Notes: generated from the letters alone by a model not told the origin. DNA of 6,275 nucleotides from Deltaproteobacteria bacterium (GCA_019310665.1 JAFDDW010000455.1:1-6275); one strand, 5' to 3'. Shown: positions 1-5,354, counted from the first letter of the stretch. A program made the numbers and translations.

Positions 1-86
1 TATTTGCTTCAGCCGGCTTTGGCGGTGGTTGTTCTGTTGATGGTTATCAACAAATTGAAAAAAATATGCAAAAATTCTTTTTTATA
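1..86 (+). other. Window edge; possible C-terminal tail of an upstream plus-strand gene
   Basis: No complete gene fits here. Frame 1 on the plus strand is open from the window edge to a TGA at 127-129. It reads as a hydrophobic stretch (residues about 7-16, rich in Ala, Val and Leu) followed by Lys residues, which could be the last membrane helix of a truncated upstream protein. Frame 3 is also open to about the same point and begins with a Gly-rich, Cys-containing stretch, so the choice of frame is not secure. On the minus strand I see no ribosome binding site or start that would continue the pilin operon beyond pilV. Confidence 0.2.
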
Positions 87-129
87 TCAATTCATAAGCC
101 ACCGGCAATGCCGGTGGCTTATGAATTGA
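87..129. repeat. Perfect 21-bp palindrome, likely terminator hairpin
   Basis: Arms 87-107 and 109-129 are perfect reverse complements around a single central A (108); the core is CCGGCA/TGCCGG. It sits 13 nt beyond the pilV stop codon on the minus strand, where a transcription end is expected. Neither side carries the T-run of a standard intrinsic terminator, so it may end or stabilise the transcript as a hairpin, or serve convergent genes from both sides. The structure is directly visible; the terminator role is inferred. Confidence 0.6.
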
Positions 130-141
130 GTTGAACAGGCA

Positions 142-522
142 TTATGAATTTTGCCCTTTAACAAAACTGATGGTGATCGGTTTGGCATACGGATTCGCGC
201 CGGCCACCTTGATCACGATGGTCTTGGTGGCCGTGATGGGCACATCGTCCTGGACATTCCACTCGATGGTGTACCCTCCCGCCGTCATACGGTGGGGATT
301 ATTGCCTTGATCCAATTCCGTATGGCTATAAGGCAGAGAGATCAATCTTTCCAACGACTCTACGGCCATGGTGGTTGCTTCTGAGTGCATTCGGGAGCTG
401 GCATTCTGAGATATCGATTTAATCTGCAGACTTGCCAAGGCAAGAAAGCCCACTGCAAAAATGGCCATGGCAATTAGCACTTCGATGAGTGTGTACCCCT
501 GATTTTCATTCTTTTTTTTCAT
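142..522 (-). CDS. pilV: PilV-like minor pilin (type IV pilus)
   Basis: Encodes a 126-residue type IV prepilin. A short basic leader (KKK at residues 2-4) ends in Gly9, followed by a processing site where Tyr10 would be residue +1 and Glu14 the conserved +5 glutamate (motif GYTLIEVLIAMAIF). The hydrophobic helix spans about 10-33 and the rest is a small periplasmic domain. Minor pilins of this type are cut and N-methylated by the PilD peptidase and help prime pilus assembly at the inner membrane. It is the last of three pilin-like genes, 59 nt after pilW. The Shine-Dalgarno region is poor, with no clear GGAG before the ATG, so it may depend on translation of the upstream genes. Assignment to PilV rather than another minor pilin rests on size, the N-terminal style and its position next to pilW. 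No pilX or pilY1 follows inside the window. Confidence 0.8.
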   Translation of the reverse strand: MKKKNENQGYTLIEVLIAMAIFAVGFLALASLQIKSISQNASSRMHSEATTMAVESLERLISLPYSHTELDQGNNPHRMTAGGYTIEWNVQDDVPITATKTIVIKVAGANPYAKPITISFVKGQNS

Positions 523-581
523 TTTGCTTGTAATTTAAAGGCTGCTTTTTAAAATCCAGACAGATAGAACCCCTGTCAGCT

Positions 582-1406
582 TCACAGCTGCATATTTCTG
601 CAATACACGGTGGCCCTGATCAGTCGGCGCGGATGCTTGTCGGCACTTGAAATTGTTCGATCACCCACCCTATACGTTCGGTTATCGAAATGATCCCGCA
701 CCGGCGCTCTTGTTCGGGCCAGAATCCAGATCCTGACCGCGCGAATATCGGACAGCGGTATCGGGACAACCAAAGGCAAACCGGTATCCAGATCCGTGGT
801 CAGTTCATCATTTTCATCGTCGGGGGTTGAGTCGAAAGCCCAGATGATATTGCCGTTGAGCGTGCCGTCGTCGGTATCAAGATTGCCGTCATGGTTATGG
901 TCGAAGGCGTAGGCAAAACCGACGGCCTGGATGCTTTCCGCCAGCGGTATCAGTGTTCCTGCACCGGTCTGTCTGCCAAGCGGTGCCGCTCCCGCATCGG
1001 CGATGCCGTTGTCGTTGTCATCATATAAATTGGCAAAGCCGTAGGTGATTCTTTCACCGGGGGCGATATTCCTATCGGCATCATTGTCAAAAGAAATTTG
1101 AATCATACTCCGGCCGGCTATATGGATTCCCGTCCCCGCCGATTCCTCAACATTGTCAATAACCGTGTCGCCGTCACTATCCAGTCCATCGTTGGCGGCG
1201 GGGTCATAGCCTGCCATTCTGATTTCTCTTTTCATCAGAGAAATCGCAGCCCGGATGTTTTGCTGCATTTCAACCGCCAGCTGCTGCTGGGCATAGGATT
1301 TCTGGCGGACCGCATGAATCTGATAAATGGCGGTTATCAATATGGCCGCCAGGGCCATGGCAATTACAAGCTCGACGATGGTGTGGCCACCGGAATTATT
1401 TGGCAT
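582..1406 (-). CDS. pilW: PilW-like minor pilin with three EF-hand-like loops
   Basis: Encodes a 274-residue prepilin-like protein. The N-terminus fits class III prepilins: leader ending Gly6-Gly7, then HTIVELVIAM, so cleavage after Gly7 puts Glu12 at +5. Residue +1 is then His8, where Phe is usual. The membrane helix is about 8-32. The soluble part has three Asp-rich loops that resemble calcium-binding DxDxDG motifs: D76-D84, D129-D137 and D169-D177 (DHNHDGNLD, the best match). The size and the long C-terminal domain agree with the PilW family, which joins the minor pilin tip complex. The ATG lies 2 nt after the fimT stop, with GGGGA about 11 nt upstream, indicating translational coupling. 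Calcium binding is inferred from the motif only. It could also be called a generic prepilin-type cleavage/methylation domain protein. Confidence 0.82.
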   Translation of the reverse strand: MPNNSGGHTIVELVIAMALAAILITAIYQIHAVRQKSYAQQQLAVEMQQNIRAAISLMKREIRMAGYDPAANDGLDSDGDTVIDNVEESAGTGIHIAGRSMIQISFDNDADRNIAPGERITYGFANLYDDNDNGIADAGAAPLGRQTGAGTLIPLAESIQAVGFAYAFDHNHDGNLDTDDGTLNGNIIWAFDSTPDDENDELTTDLDTGLPLVVPIPLSDIRAVRIWILARTRAPVRDHFDNRTYRVGDRTISSADKHPRRLIRATVYCRNMQL

Positions 1407-1408
1407 GG

Positions 1409-1885
1409 CTATTTTTCCCCGTCCCCAAGTATTCTGCAGTTGCCTGTTCTATTGATTCGAATTTTCGATAGATCATTCAGATTATTTGCGATGGATATGG
1501 TTCCGCCCGTCCCGGCGGCAAGCCCTCTGCTGTTAAATTTAAGGCGGTCGCCCGCAAAATTAGTGCCGGTGATGGAGACACCAGCAGGCATCTTGCCCCT
1601 TCTTATGGTCGGTTCATCGGCGTCCTGGTTATTGTCACTGTCATAATCTGCAAATATTCTGTAATTGTTGTTGCCGGGATCAAAATTCACAAGAATATTG
1701 ATATTTTCCTTAACCGCCATCAGTCTTGCGTACTGCATTGCCGACAGCAAATTTCTTGCTGCGCTCGCCAATCGATATTTGGGAAGCCAGCCAATAAAAT
1801 TCGGGATCGTAATGGCCGAAAGAACAGCCATTATCCCAATGACCGCCAGCAGTTCATACAGGGTGAATCCTGAATTTTTTCGCAT
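1409..1885 (-). CDS. fimT: FimT/GspH-family pseudopilin, first gene of the pilin operon
   Basis: Encodes a 158-residue pseudopilin. The leader MRKNSG is followed by FTLYELLAVIGIMAVLSAI, giving cleavage after Gly6, Phe at +1 and Glu at +5. After the helix comes the family-typical stretch RNLLSAMQYARLMAVKENI (about 44-62), then a beta-rich domain. An acidic loop (DYDSDNNQDADEP, about 80-92) resembles the Asp-rich loops in the neighbouring PilW. The ATG is preceded by GAGG with a 7-nt gap (1893-1896), so the start is well supported. FimT/GspH proteins are low-abundance pilins; in some species FimT also binds DNA during uptake. The gene leads an operon with pilW and pilV and lies downstream of the riboswitch-like leader described separately, which would control all three. 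GspH of a type II secretion system is the alternative, but the PilW/PilV neighbours favour type IV pili. Confidence 0.85.
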   Translation of the reverse strand: MRKNSGFTLYELLAVIGIMAVLSAITIPNFIGWLPKYRLASAARNLLSAMQYARLMAVKENINILVNFDPGNNNYRIFADYDSDNNQDADEPTIRRGKMPAGVSITGTNFAGDRLKFNSRGLAAGTGGTISIANNLNDLSKIRINRTGNCRILGDGEK

Positions 1886-1926
1886 GCGCCTACCTCTTTT
1901 TTACAGGAGCGGATTGATCCAATTCT

Positions 1927-1938
1927 TGTCGCATGACA
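1927..1938. promoter_or_regulatory. 12-bp near-palindrome, possible operator (copy 1)
   Basis: The plus strand reads TGTCGCATGACA, an inverted repeat of TGTC/GACA. A very similar site, TGTCAGATGACA, lies at 2272-2283; the two agree at 10 of 12 positions and flank the riboswitch leader. This copy is inside the untranslated leader, about 40 nt ahead of the fimT start. It could be a paired regulator site, or a small RNA hairpin, or chance. Confidence 0.2.
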
Positions 1939-1981
1939 GCCTGAATTATAAAACCTGTTGAGGTGAGTATTTGTTTAAATC

Positions 1982-2028
1982 TAAAAAACAAAAAAGCCGG
2001 GTTACCTGTTTATAGAGACAACCCGGCT
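1982..2028 (-). terminator. Intrinsic terminator sharing its 5' arm with the aptamer
   Basis: On the minus strand AGCCGGGTT (2020-2028) pairs perfectly with AACCCGGCT (1995-2003) across a 16-nt loop, followed by a T-run interrupted by a single G (1982-1994). It lies about 100 nt upstream of the fimT ATG, inside the leader. The 5' arm is also the 3' conserved strand of the candidate aptamer, so aptamer folding and terminator folding exclude each other. By the usual logic, ligand binding would hold this strand in the aptamer and allow read-through into the pilin genes. The hairpin is seen directly; the ON-switch direction is inferred. Confidence 0.8.
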
Positions 2029-2178
2029 ATCCAAATTAGGAGATAGTTGATAACTTATAGCTGATAGACGAAGGCGACTTGCATTTGTATTTATTACTAT
2101 GAGCTTTCAGCTTTGAGCTATCAACTAATTGGACCCGTGGCTTTCCGTTTCCCGATTGCTCGGGATTTGGCTTTATCA
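2012..2178 (-). promoter_or_regulatory. Candidate GEMM-I-like cyclic-dinucleotide riboswitch aptamer
   Basis: Read on the minus strand. The 5' conserved block GATAAAGCCAAAT (2165-2177) leads into a hairpin CCCGA-GCAA-TCGGG (2151-2164) with a GNRA loop. Next comes ACGGAAAGCCACGGGTCC (2131-2148), close to the GEMM-I signature ACGCAAAGCC-CGGG. A long third arm (2030-2133) follows, closing with GGATAGCCGGGTTG (2019-2032), like the 3' end of this class in Geobacter-type sequences. The class senses c-di-GMP or, in the GEMM-Ib subgroup, 3',3'-cGAMP, and often precedes pilin genes, as here. Compared with the Vibrio Vc2 numbering as I recall it, G20 (2171) and A47 (2144) are kept, pair 21-46 appears swapped from G-C to C-G (2170/2145), and position 92 reads U (2018) on an ungapped alignment. 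P1 is weak and AU-rich. A TATGAT at 2175-2180 might instead be a -10 box just upstream. The class assignment is by eye. Confidence 0.6.
2046..2125. repeat. Imperfect inverted repeat forming the extended P3 arm of the leader RNA
   Basis: GTTGATA (2046-2052) pairs with TATCAAC (2119-2125). Further inside, ATAGCTGATAG (2057-2067) is partly complementary to CTATGAGCT (2097-2105). The stretch is built from degenerate AGCT/GATAG-type words. In the minus-strand RNA it sits exactly within the third arm of the candidate aptamer, lengthening it to roughly 100 nt where about 30 nt is usual. It looks like a mobile or dispersed intergenic repeat that has inserted into, or grown from, that loop. Copy number elsewhere cannot be seen from this window. 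Confidence 0.5.
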
Positions 2179-2180
2179 TA

Positions 2181-2234
2181 TAAAAAAAATAAAAAAGCCC
2201 CTTTAAGACATAGCGATGTCCTGCCCGGGGCTTT
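2181..2234 (-). terminator. Strong intrinsic terminator upstream of the aptamer
   Basis: The outer stem on the minus strand is AAAGCCCC (2227-2234) with GGGGCTTT (2194-2201), and an inner stem is GACAT/ATGTC (2216-2220, 2207-2211) around a 4-nt loop. A long T-run interrupted by one A follows on the minus strand (2181-2196). On the plus strand the hairpin is followed by TTTATTTTA, so it may also work weakly in that direction. No minus-strand gene ends just before it. It may stop transcription coming from the HD gene, or end a short RNA started near 2300. Confidence 0.75.
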
Positions 2235-2271
2235 ATTTTAACTTTATGAGGATAACATTTTCCATGGCTAT

Positions 2272-2283
2272 TGTCAGATGACA
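2272..2283. promoter_or_regulatory. 12-bp near-palindrome, possible operator (copy 2)
   Basis: The plus strand reads TGTCAGATGACA, arms TGTCA/TGACA around GA. It resembles the site at 1927-1938 and lies about 24 nt downstream of a weak minus-strand promoter candidate at 2307-2335, a position where a repressor could act. The role is speculative. Confidence 0.22.
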
Positions 2284-2306
2284 GGGCCTGGTTGGTTACA
2301 GTCGAC

Positions 2307-2335
2307 AAGCTAAAATAATATCACTCCGGAGTCAA
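2307..2335 (-). promoter_or_regulatory. Tentative sigma70-type promoter
   Basis: TTGACT (2330-2335) is a good -35 match on the minus strand. At 17 nt spacing the -10 candidate TAGCTT (2307-2312) is poor. A transcript from here would start near 2300 and meet the terminator at 2181-2234 after about 100 nt, before the riboswitch. It could supply either a short independent RNA or the long leader of the pilin operon. Confidence 0.25.
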
Positions 2336-2456
2336 CAAAAAATACCACATAACGTACAAACATAAACAGAAAAACCATGCGTTTGGGTGAACGACAAAAG
2401 GTTGCTTGTTCCATCACCCCATATATGGTAAGCAAAACGCTTGAGTTTGGAGGCAT

Positions 2457-2753
2457 ATGTTTTCAGGTATTCAGGAAATCTTGGTGCTGGTGGCCATTAT
2501 TCTGGGGATTTTATTTTTACCCAGAATATTAAACCGAGGGCAGGAAAAAAAGCCGGCTGCTTTCAAGCCGGCTGTTGTGCTTTCCGGAAAAATGCGGATG
2601 GCCATTGCGGCATCCGTCCTCTGGCCGGCTGCGATGGCAGCTTTTATGCAGCCCTGGAAAGACGATCTTTTCCCGTTCGTATATATCGGTTCCGGGCCGG
2701 TGGTTTTCTGCTGGATTATTTTCTGGGTTTATACCGGGTTTCTCAGGAAATGA
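2457..2753 (+). CDS. Small three-helix membrane protein of unknown function
   Basis: Encodes 98 residues and has a strong ribosome binding site, GGAGG at 2449-2453, 3 nt before the ATG (tight spacing). Three hydrophobic segments are visible at about 4-23, 47-64 and 72-94, separated by a basic stretch with RGQEKKP at 28-33 and a PWKDD loop at 66-70. The first helix with its FLPRI end looks somewhat like the N-terminus of TatA, but the later two helices do not fit that family, so I do not assign it. The gene stands alone on its strand, between the riboswitch region and an inverted repeat. Three GCCGGCTG words occur within it (about 2551, 2567 and 2623), a local direct repeat. No clear promoter is seen. 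The alternative that it is not expressed is less likely given the ribosome binding site and coherent hydrophobic pattern. Confidence 0.65.
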   Translation: MFSGIQEILVLVAIILGILFLPRILNRGQEKKPAAFKPAVVLSGKMRMAIAASVLWPAAMAAFMQPWKDDLFPFVYIGSGPVVFCWIIFWVYTGFLRK

Positions 2754-2773
2754 CTGGTGACTGGTTACCCAAT

Positions 2774-2870
2774 GCAAAGGGCATAGCGCATGGTGCATAG
2801 CCGTACCGTTCGATAATTCGGAAATCTCAGTAAAATCTGACGCTTTGCTCTATGCCCTATGCGCCATGCT
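2774..2870. repeat. Intergenic imperfect inverted repeat built of GCATAG-type heptamers
   Basis: The left arm around 2774-2800 contains GGGCATAGCGCATGG; the right arm around 2844-2870 contains CTATGCCCTATGCGCCATGC. GGGCATAG on the left pairs exactly with CTATGCCC on the right and the flanks pair partly, enclosing about 50 nt. Words of GCATAG/GCATGG recur at about 7-nt steps, suggesting growth by slippage or a dispersed intergenic element. It lies just past the stop of the small membrane protein (2753) and just past the 3' end of the convergent HD gene (2887), so it could act as a two-way transcript end. There is no T-run. Confidence 0.55.
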
Positions 2871-2886
2871 CTTACGATCCCAAATC

Positions 2887-3465
2887 CTAAGCGTTTCCTT
2901 TGAGCCCGATTTCTTCTGCCACATCCTGCATTCCCGCAATTGTATCCGTAATCAGCTCTGGGATCTCCACACCCAGCATGGCTGCGCCTTTCTCAATGAT
3001 GGATCGATCCACGCCAGCCGCAAAGCGTTTGTCCTTCCATTTTTTCTTAACCGATTTGGTTTTAACATCCATTACGCTTTTAGAAGGACGCACCAGGGCT
3101 GTCGTCACCACCAGGCCGGTGAGTTCATCGATGGCATACAGCACTTTTTCCAGTTCTGTTTCGGGTTTGACATCAACGCAGATTCCCCAACCATGGCTGA
3201 CCACCGCCCGGATGTATTCTTCCGGCCAGTTGTTTTCGTGCAGGATTTCCTCGGTCTTTTTACAATGCTGATCCGGGAATTGCTCGTAATCGAGGTCGTG
3301 AATCAGGCCAATCACCCCCCATTTTTCTTCGTCTTCATTGCGTTTGCGGGCCATATAGCGCATGACCCCTTCCACTGCCAGGGCGTGTTTTATCAGGCTT
3401 TCGGTTTGGTTGTATTTTTTCAAAAGCGCAAAGGCTTCTTCACGGGTCGGAATATTTTCAGTCAT
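2887..3465 (-). CDS. Predicted HD-superfamily hydrolase
   Basis: Encodes 192 residues. The HD metal-site pattern is clear: His27 (IKHALAV), His56-Asp57 (GLIHDLDYE), His91 (VVSHGWG) and Asp113 (YAIDELTGL). The C-terminal half keeps a conserved block (RPSKSVMDVKTKSVKKKWKDKRFAAGVDR, in parts at 126-154) that I associate with a stand-alone HD/HDIG family of predicted hydrolases of about 190 residues. These are presumed metal-dependent phosphohydrolases acting on nucleotides or similar phosphate esters; the substrate is not known. It has no GYP motif, so it should not be called a c-di-GMP phosphodiesterase. GGAGG at 3473-3477 lies 7 nt before the ATG, supporting the start. It is transcribed alone from the promoter at 3533-3561 and diverges from the phosphatase gene on its other side. 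The protein is probably cytoplasmic; no signal or membrane segment is seen. Confidence 0.85.
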   Translation of the reverse strand: MTENIPTREEAFALLKKYNQTESLIKHALAVEGVMRYMARKRNEDEEKWGVIGLIHDLDYEQFPDQHCKKTEEILHENNWPEEYIRAVVSHGWGICVDVKPETELEKVLYAIDELTGLVVTTALVRPSKSVMDVKTKSVKKKWKDKRFAAGVDRSIIEKGAAMLGVEIPELITDTIAGMQDVAEEIGLKGNA

Positions 3466-3532
3466 TTGGCTGCCTCCGGATATTTTCTGTTAATCGACTA
3501 ACTTACTGTAAATAAATGGAAAATTTAACGGA

Positions 3533-3561
3533 ATCTTAGGGTATCAAACCATACTTGTCAA
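3533..3561 (-). promoter_or_regulatory. Sigma70-type promoter for the HD hydrolase gene
   Basis: On the minus strand TTGACA (3556-3561) is a perfect -35 hexamer and TAAGAT (3533-3538) a 4-of-6 -10 hexamer, separated by exactly 17 nt. The predicted start near 3526 leaves a leader of about 60 nt with GGAGG properly placed before the ATG at 3465. Confidence 0.65.
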
Positions 3562-3592
3562 GAAAAGATCCTGAGAATTTTTGGATTTTTTC

Positions 3593-3621
3593 TTGATCCT
3601 TTAGATCCTGGCGGTTATGGT
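3593..3621 (+). promoter_or_regulatory. Candidate promoter for the phosphatase operon
   Basis: TTGATC (3593-3598), 17 nt, then TATGGT (3616-3621): four of six matches in each box. The start would be near 3628, giving a leader of about 30-45 nt. GATCCT occurs three times nearby (3567, 3595 and 3604), which may be a binding site or chance. It is arranged back to back with the HD-gene promoter. Confidence 0.4.
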
Positions 3622-3656
3622 CACTATCACATTCCGATATCCTCTCTTTATCCGCA

Positions 3657-5354
3657 GTGAGATTAATAAAGATGATGAGATCACACCCAGCCAAACCGGT
3701 CCGCTTGACCGGGCTTTATGTGCGCAACTACGCAGCCAATCTAGCCGGCAATATTATCATTGTCACACTTAATTTTTTTACCCCCCTTGCAGTCTATGAG
3801 GACTGGAAGGCCTTTCATTACCAGGGGGGCTGGATATTAATTCCTGTTATCCTTGTTGTGATCTTTTCATTGTCCACCGGTCTTCAGCACCTTATTCAAC
3901 GTCCGATTTCGATAGGGTTGGGGCAGATCACATCCGGGGAAAAAATCGATATGGCGCTTCAAAAGAGAGCGGGGCGGAGGCTTTTAAATTTGCCCTTTAT
4001 TATTGGCCTGGTAAATTTGATCGTTTGGGTGGTATTTACCTGCTTGTTCATGCCGCTGATGGTTTTTGTGATCGATATGACGGTTAGCAGCTTTTTTTAT
4101 GCCTTTTTCAGGTTGGTTATGATCGGATTAATTGCTTCTTTTATTTCCTTTTTCTTGATCGATGAGTATTGCCGAAGCAAATTAATACCGGTTTTTTTCC
4201 CCGCAGGGCGGTTAGCGGCGGTACCGGGCACGATAAAAATCTCTATTTTAAGAAGAATCCGGGTGTTGTGGGGTGCCGGCACCAATGCGCCTATGGTTCT
4301 GCTTGTGGGAACCATAGGGTTTGCCGTGTGGGAGGTACAGGATTATGCCGTTTCCGCCGGGCAGTTCGGCAAAGAGGTGCTTGCTTTTACGATCGCGGTA
4401 TGCCTTATTTTTATTTTCATTTCTTTGATCTTGAATTTTTTGGCCGGACGGTCCATTTTGCAACCCATCAAGGAAATGATGCGTGTGGTTGACAACGTGC
4501 GTGACGGCGATTTCCACCAAAAGGTCAGTGTTTTATCCAATGACGAATTGGGAGTTCTCGGCGATGGAATGAATGAAATGACCGAAGGCCTTATTGAACG
4601 CGATCAGATGCGCAAGTCCCTTTATCTGGCCAAAGAGGTGCAGCAGGCCCTCTTGCCCGGGTCCGCTCCGAAGATTAAGGGACTGGATATTGCATCGACC
4701 AGTGTCTATTGTGACGAGACCGGAGGTGATTATTACGATTTTTTCATCACCGACAAGCCGGATGCAAGCCGGATCAGTGTTGTCGTCGGGGATGTATCCG
4801 GCCATGGCATTTCCTCGGCCCTGTTGATGACCACCGCCCGGGCTTTTCTGCGCCAGCGCTCCGCTCAACCCGGAAAGATAGCCACAGTCGTTTCCGATGT
4901 GAATCGTTTGCTATGCCATGATGTGGCGGATTCCGGCGGATTCATGACCCTGTTTTATTTAGACATCGATCGTCAAAATCGCAAATTGCGCTGGGTTCGT
5001 GCCGGACACGACCCGGCGGTATTTTACGACCCACGGGCCGCAACCATCGAGGAGTTGCGTGGATCCGGCATGGCGATGGGCATTGATGCCGATCATGCCT
5101 ACGAGCAGTACAGCAAGGAAGATCTGGCCTGCGGGCAAATCATTTTAATGGGAACAGACGGTATCTGGGAAGCTCAAAATCCCAGGGGTCACATGTTTGG
5201 CAAAGAAACCGTTAACCGGATCATACGGCAGTATTCGGATACCGATGCCAAAGGACTGCTGACCGCCTGCCTCTATGCTCTGGACAAATTTCGCGATGGT
5301 GTTAAACCGGAAGACGATGTGACGCTGGTGGTTATAAAAATAACCGATAATTAA
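3657..5354 (+). CDS. Membrane HAMP-SpoIIE/PP2C serine phosphatase
   Basis: Encodes 565 residues. The N-terminal half is membrane-embedded, with hydrophobic segments at about 28-46, 58-78, 113-136, 147-168, 212-230 and 240-262, so probably six helices. A HAMP linker follows at about 260-315 (ILQPIKEMM ... NDELGVLGDGMNEM). A signalling helix with AKEVQQALLP (325-334), typical of RsbU-like proteins, leads to the catalytic domain. The PP2C metal motifs are present: GGDYYDF with Asp358, GDVSGHG with Asp379, GTDG with Asp501 and EDDVTL with Asp553/554, so it should be active. Such enzymes usually dephosphorylate STAS-domain anti-anti-sigma proteins; no STAS or anti-sigma kinase gene is in the window. 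The GTG at 3657 has no clear ribosome binding site; ATG at 3672 or 3675, with GTGAG about 10 nt upstream, is a fair alternative and would remove 5 or 6 residues. It is followed after 9 nt by the IMPase-like gene. Confidence 0.9.
   Translation: MRLIKMMRSHPAKPVRLTGLYVRNYAANLAGNIIIVTLNFFTPLAVYEDWKAFHYQGGWILIPVILVVIFSLSTGLQHLIQRPISIGLGQITSGEKIDMALQKRAGRRLLNLPFIIGLVNLIVWVVFTCLFMPLMVFVIDMTVSSFFYAFFRLVMIGLIASFISFFLIDEYCRSKLIPVFFPAGRLAAVPGTIKISILRRIRVLWGAGTNAPMVLLVGTIGFAVWEVQDYAVSAGQFGKEVLAFTIAVCLIFIFISLILNFLAGRSILQPIKEMMRVVDNVRDGDFHQKVSVLSNDELGVLGDGMNEMTEGLIERDQMRKSLYLAKEVQQALLPGSAPKIKGLDIASTSVYCDETGGDYYDFFITDKPDASRISVVVGDVSGHGISSALLMTTARAFLRQRSAQPGKIATVVSDVNRLLCHDVADSGGFMTLFYLDIDRQNRKLRWVRAGHDPAVFYDPRAATIEELRGSGMAMGIDADHAYEQYSKEDLACGQIILMGTDGIWEAQNPRGHMFGKETVNRIIRQYSDTDAKGLLTACLYALDKFRDGVKPEDDVTLVVIKITDN

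Noticed and set aside
1098..1646. 182-codon plus-strand open frame opposite pilW and fimT
   Set aside because: Antisense to two genes with clear prepilin motifs, no plausible ribosome binding site, no coherent domain.
2036..2308. 90-codon minus-strand open frame over the leader
   Set aside because: It runs through a strong terminator, the aptamer blocks and the repeat, has low-complexity composition and no known domain; it is explained by the structured RNA.
2457..2753. Small membrane protein as TatA
   Set aside because: Only the first helix is loosely similar; two further membrane helices and no amphipathic helix or acidic tail of TatA.
2441..2800. Longer plus-strand frame overlapping the small membrane protein
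   Set aside because: It starts at a TTG upstream of the GGAGG site and lacks a coherent hydrophobic pattern; the ATG at 2457 with GGAGG is the better reading.
2887..3465. HD protein as a c-di-GMP phosphodiesterase linked to the riboswitch
   Set aside because: It lacks the GYP motif and matches a stand-alone HD hydrolase family; proximity alone is not evidence.
2845..3501. 218-codon plus-strand open frame opposite the HD hydrolase
   Set aside because: Shadow of the HD gene, rich in His, Phe and Cys with no family resemblance; the minus strand carries the complete HD motif set, promoter and ribosome binding site.
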